From: Janthinobacterium sp. UMAB-56 | GTDB lineage: Bacteria > Pseudomonadota > Gammaproteobacteria > Burkholderiales > Burkholderiaceae_D | Length of the DNA stretch: 38,699 nucleotides | Assembly: GCF_900095265.1 (NCBI RefSeq) | Contig: NZ_LT607667.1 | Location: 73,255 to 111,953 of the forward strand | Direction: 5' to 3' | In this document: piece after piece, positions 36,490 to 38,699 of the stretch | How positions within the stretch are numbered: position 1 is the first letter of the stretch | Layout: every line of letters starts with the position of its first letter | Position numbers and translations under genes: made by a program | Notes under the pieces: model-generated | Databases searched by the model: none | What the model was told of the DNA's origin: nothing | Seen by the model: the letters and a program-made list of their open reading frames with translations, nothing else

Positions 36490-37584
36490 ATGATTATTCC
36501 TGGTCACTTAAATTTTTTCAGTATCGACGAATGCGGACTCTACAAACAAGGGGACCAGGTGGCAAAAACGCTTGGTCCAGCTGAAACATTTGATTTGATA
36601 TATGAATGGGTTAAAGGAAAGCCTATTACTGACACTCTCCCTTGGGATCCGTTGACCTCAAGAACTGGCTTGGCGAAATGTTATTGTCATGATTTTTACA
36701 AATGTGAAGATACCGGTGAGTATCTATTTGTTCTATGGAAGTCTGAATCTAATAGTGATGGAACTATTTTTGGAGCAAATGCTAATGCTCAAACTGGCAG
36801 TTCAAAAGTAATCGAGATTAAAAGTGATTACAAGGGCAAGGAGAAGATGATTTGGGGACGTCCTTGTTATTATTGGGTTATTCCAAAAATGAATACTGTT
36901 GTTTCTGTGAAATTAGATAATTCAGTTTGCGATTCCGGATTGTTCATGGAGTGGGTGAGCCAGAGTATTTCGAATAAAGTGAGCCATAAGAATAAAATAA
37001 AAAGTAAAACTGAAACAGGTAAGGTTCGGTTTGAGTTTAAAGATTCAAGTGAGATATCTGCGCAGAGATACTCGTATAGATTTAATGTTCATCTACGTAG
37101 CCTTAATACTGGAAGTGCAAAGTTAGATGAGTTGGCGCGAAAGGTAACGCATATTATTCGACGTGATACGATACCGTTAAATGTTGGTATTGATGATCGA
37201 CCAGACTGGATTAAAATTTTTGATAAAGTACCTTTCCTCTCGGCAAAACCGAAAGCTAAAACAAGACAAATAGAAGTCCGAGCCGAAGCAAAACCTACTG
37301 CTGCAGAAATTAAAGATATTATTGAGAAATTTGCAAGGGAGGAGCGGAAGAGGTCTGAGTGGAATAACATCGGATTTGCAACAGAGAAATCTGGAGATGT
37401 TTGGGTGGATTCCTATAGGCTGCACGAAACAGTTAATTTTAGTAAAGAATCACAAAGCGTATTTTCAGCAGCTGATATATATGATAGACTTTCCAAGGTT
37501 AAAGACAGGATATTGGCAGGTGTGAAGATGGACATAAAAGCCAAGGCTAAGGTTAAAAAGGATATAAAGGGGGCTGCGGCGTGA
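36490..37584 (+). CDS. Island protein of unknown function (364 residues)
   Basis: I do not recognise this protein. It is soluble, with no signal peptide or membrane helix. Residues 1 to about 250 are mixed and strand-rich, with four cysteines near 70-77 and 145-165 (CYCHDFYKC, then later GRPCYYW and SVCDSG). Residues about 250-300 are Lys/Glu-rich and probably helical (AKTRQIEVRAEAKP, EIKDIIEKFAREERKR). The part with GFATEKSGDVWVDSYRLHETVNF precedes a helical Lys/Ala-rich tail. AAGG at 36477-36480 is well placed for the ATG. Its AT-rich codons differ sharply from the chromosome, a sign of transfer. The stop overlaps the next start (GTGA), so both products are probably made together. Confidence 0.8.
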   Translation: MIIPGHLNFFSIDECGLYKQGDQVAKTLGPAETFDLIYEWVKGKPITDTLPWDPLTSRTGLAKCYCHDFYKCEDTGEYLFVLWKSESNSDGTIFGANANAQTGSSKVIEIKSDYKGKEKMIWGRPCYYWVIPKMNTVVSVKLDNSVCDSGLFMEWVSQSISNKVSHKNKIKSKTETGKVRFEFKDSSEISAQRYSYRFNVHLRSLNTGSAKLDELARKVTHIIRRDTIPLNVGIDDRPDWIKIFDKVPFLSAKPKAKTRQIEVRAEAKPTAAEIKDIIEKFAREERKRSEWNNIGFATEKSGDVWVDSYRLHETVNFSKESQSVFSAADIYDRLSKVKDRILAGVKMDIKAKAKVKKDIKGAAA

Positions 37585-38096
37585 AATATCGCATACTTAT
37601 TTATGTAACTGTATTGGTGGTGATGTATTTTATTACCTTCAAATGGTTGCATGGTTACCAATATGTGGACTATAAAGATTGTTTGGCATTGTTGTCTAGC
37701 ATATCTGGTATGGTTTTTGTAATTATGGGGATTTGGATAGCATTTTTGTATCCAAATGCAATGAGTCGAATAATTAACTCGGAAAAGTTAATCGCGAAAG
37801 ATTTTTCTGAGTCGAAATCAGACGCAAAACGACTTGAAGGTATTGTTGGTGCAATTATATCCTCCATCATTGTAATGATTGGCGGCCTATTTTTTACCTT
37901 GTTGAAGATTGTAATTCAGGCACTTCCTTTTTATCTTGATTATAGAATTCAATTTAAATCTTTCGCATTGTCTTTTCTTTTTGTTTTGGTGCTTATGCAG
38001 TTGGAGTCAGTTATGAATGTGGTTATATCAAATGTCATGTTCATTAATGATCTTCACTTTAAGAGGCAGGCCCGCCAGTCTGATGAGGAGTCGTAA
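37581..38096 (+). CDS. Island membrane protein of unknown function (171 residues)
   Basis: Starts at a GTG that overlaps the previous stop codon, with AAAGGGGG 7 bases upstream. Four hydrophobic helices are visible at about residues 4-22, 34-57, 86-113 and 127-150. A charged loop (residues about 64-86, SEKLIAKDFSESKSDAKRLEG) separates the pairs, and a charged tail ends KRQARQSDEES. The segment GIWIAFLYPNAMSRI after helix 2 looks distinctive. I do not know the family. A small four-helix membrane protein coupled to a soluble partner in an island resembles the effector-sensor pairs of phage defence systems, but this is inference from form only. Confidence 0.78.
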   Translation: MKYRILIYVTVLVVMYFITFKWLHGYQYVDYKDCLALLSSISGMVFVIMGIWIAFLYPNAMSRIINSEKLIAKDFSESKSDAKRLEGIVGAIISSIIVMIGGLFFTLLKIVIQALPFYLDYRIQFKSFALSFLFVLVLMQLESVMNVVISNVMFINDLHFKRQARQSDEES

Positions 38097-38503
38097 AAGT
38101 AAGAGGTATGTTTTGTGGTTTGAGAGGGATAGTATTGGCTGGATTATTTTAATATGGTCCCAGAATTTGATGTATCTTGATACGTTCTACGTCCTGCACG
38201 TAGTTTTGCCGATAGGCTAGCTTGCAAGTTGCTTGATCTTTGTGTTGAGAGTGTTTTTGCTTCTCAAACCCAGAATCTCCGCATGGATACTCGTTTGTAC
38301 AGCTACTTTACTGTGATGTTCATATGGTTGTTGAGTTCCTAGTCTTCCCTAGCTTACGATGTGAGCCACGGACTTCTTGATGGGCAGAAGCGGATAACGA
38401 TCAAATCTTCATTTTATTGAACGATTTGGATAGTAGGTAGTTTAGTAGGTACGATTGTGAGATGATCTGGCAGAATTGGCACAGAGTCTAGGGATGTGAC
38501 TTA
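38097..38503. other. Non-coding right flank of the island
   Basis: About 400 AT-rich bases with no gene I can support. A 67-codon frame at 38017-38220 overlaps the membrane protein gene and has no ribosome site or family-like features. No terminator is obvious directly after 38096; the next one is in the repeat at 38528. Confidence 0.5.
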
Positions 38504-38638
38504 CACCGCTTCCGCCAGGAAATAAAGAAACCGCCTTCGGGCGGTTTTTTATTGCCTGGCGGAAGCGAGCAGGGCGCCTTCGCGCCCTGCGTGTGAGATT
38601 CGAAGGGTTGGGCCTACCGGCCCAGCCCGCCCCGAATC
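38504..38638 (+). repeat. Right copy of the 135-bp direct repeat (attR-like)
   Basis: Second copy of 35727-35861, offset 2777 bp, four mismatches. It carries only the last 14 bases of tRNA-Ser. Here the palindrome is more complete: CGCTTCCGCCAGG at 38507-38519 pairs perfectly with CCTGGCGGAAGCG at 38555-38567 around the terminator stem, whereas the left copy breaks after 8 bp. The two changes in the GGGTTGGGCC arm lengthen that hairpin too. Confidence 0.9.
38528..38550 (+). terminator. Duplicate tRNA-Ser terminator in the right repeat
   Basis: Same 8-bp stem, TTCG loop and T-run as at 35751-35773. With no complete tRNA before it, it could now end transcripts coming from the two island genes. 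Confidence 0.8.
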
Positions 38639-38699
38639 GTAAGCGTCAAAGCAGGGCCGTCTTTACGAGGGCTGTCCCTACCAGCATGATTTGAGGTTG

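Larger units (their letters stand above)
35727..38638. mobile_element. Putative tRNA-Ser-associated genomic island or cassette
   Basis: The segment bounded by the two 135-bp direct repeats. Its interior is strongly AT-rich from about 36160 to 38500, against GC-rich chromosome elsewhere. The left repeat starts in the tRNA 3' end, the classic site for integrases. Only two genes, both unrecognised, lie inside. There is no integrase, transposase or plasmid gene, so it is either a remnant, a cassette moved in trans, or the product of recombination between similar tRNA-Ser downstream regions. The unit between repeat starts is 2777 bp. Confidence 0.65.

Noticed and set aside
38017..38220. 67-codon frame overlapping the end of the island membrane protein gene
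   Set aside because: Out of frame inside a better gene, no ribosome site, and no protein-like pattern.
38504..38520. Second tRNA-Ser gene in the right repeat
   Set aside because: Only the last 14 bases of the tRNA are present; no anticodon, D or T arm lies upstream.
35727..38638. CRISPR array or insertion sequence as explanation for the island
   Set aside because: There are only two long repeats with no regular spacers, and no transposase or terminal inverted repeats of insertion-sequence type.

Overview
The window reads as GC-rich chromosome of a betaproteobacterium, most likely Burkholderiales and probably an Oxalobacteraceae relative such as Janthinobacterium or Massilia. The basis is gene content and order (ffs, dnaX, ybaB/ebfC, recR; ribD, ribE, ribBX, ribH, nusB; a pilW-pilX-pilY1-pilE block) and protein style. 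No database search was possible, so the genus is an inference.

Layout. 1-6725 is a plus-strand cluster for type IV pilus minor pilins and the PilY1 adhesin (pilW, pilX, pilY1, pilE, fimT). 6778-12979 holds riboflavin synthesis genes (ribD, ribE, then ribBX and ribH) ending in nusB and a strong terminator, interrupted by a Gln/Ala-rich unknown protein and a convergent OsmC-like gene. 13132-14049 is a minus-strand lytic transglycosylase and 14528-16012 is ubiD. 16146-16241 is the small SRP RNA, followed by dnaX, ybaB and recR, then a class III CoA-transferase and a lipoprotein of the phytase/esterase-like family. 22233-27258 (minus) is a one-bp-spaced pair: a REC-PAS-GGDEF-EAL regulator and a hybrid sensor kinase with Hpt. 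27568-29828 (minus) is ybdD-cstA, a carbon-starvation/pyruvate-type uptake unit, with a Cache-domain histidine kinase and NarL-type regulator pointing the other way. 32306-35534 is an HDOD protein and a second GGDEF-EAL protein. Two GGDEF-EAL proteins, a hybrid kinase and two response regulators make the middle of the window rich in signalling.

The right end is different. A tRNA-Ser(UGA) gene at 35651-35740 is followed by a 135-bp segment (35727-35861) that recurs at 38504-38638 with 131 of 135 bases identical and no gaps. The roughly 2.8 kb between the copies turns clearly AT-rich and carries two translationally overlapping genes of unknown function: a soluble 364-residue protein and a 171-residue protein with four predicted membrane helices. 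No integrase or transposase is visible. This looks like a small tRNA-associated island or cargo cassette and is the best candidate here for an undescribed system.

A second unexplained signal is a 118-nt structured element present twice without gaps (10622-10739, in the ribBX leader; 27442-27559, downstream of ybdD). Its core is nearly identical in the two copies, while the outer stem has different sequence on both arms yet still pairs. A third is a pair of GTCAGGCCC / GGGTCTGAC hairpins just downstream of ubiD and of the CoA-transferase gene.
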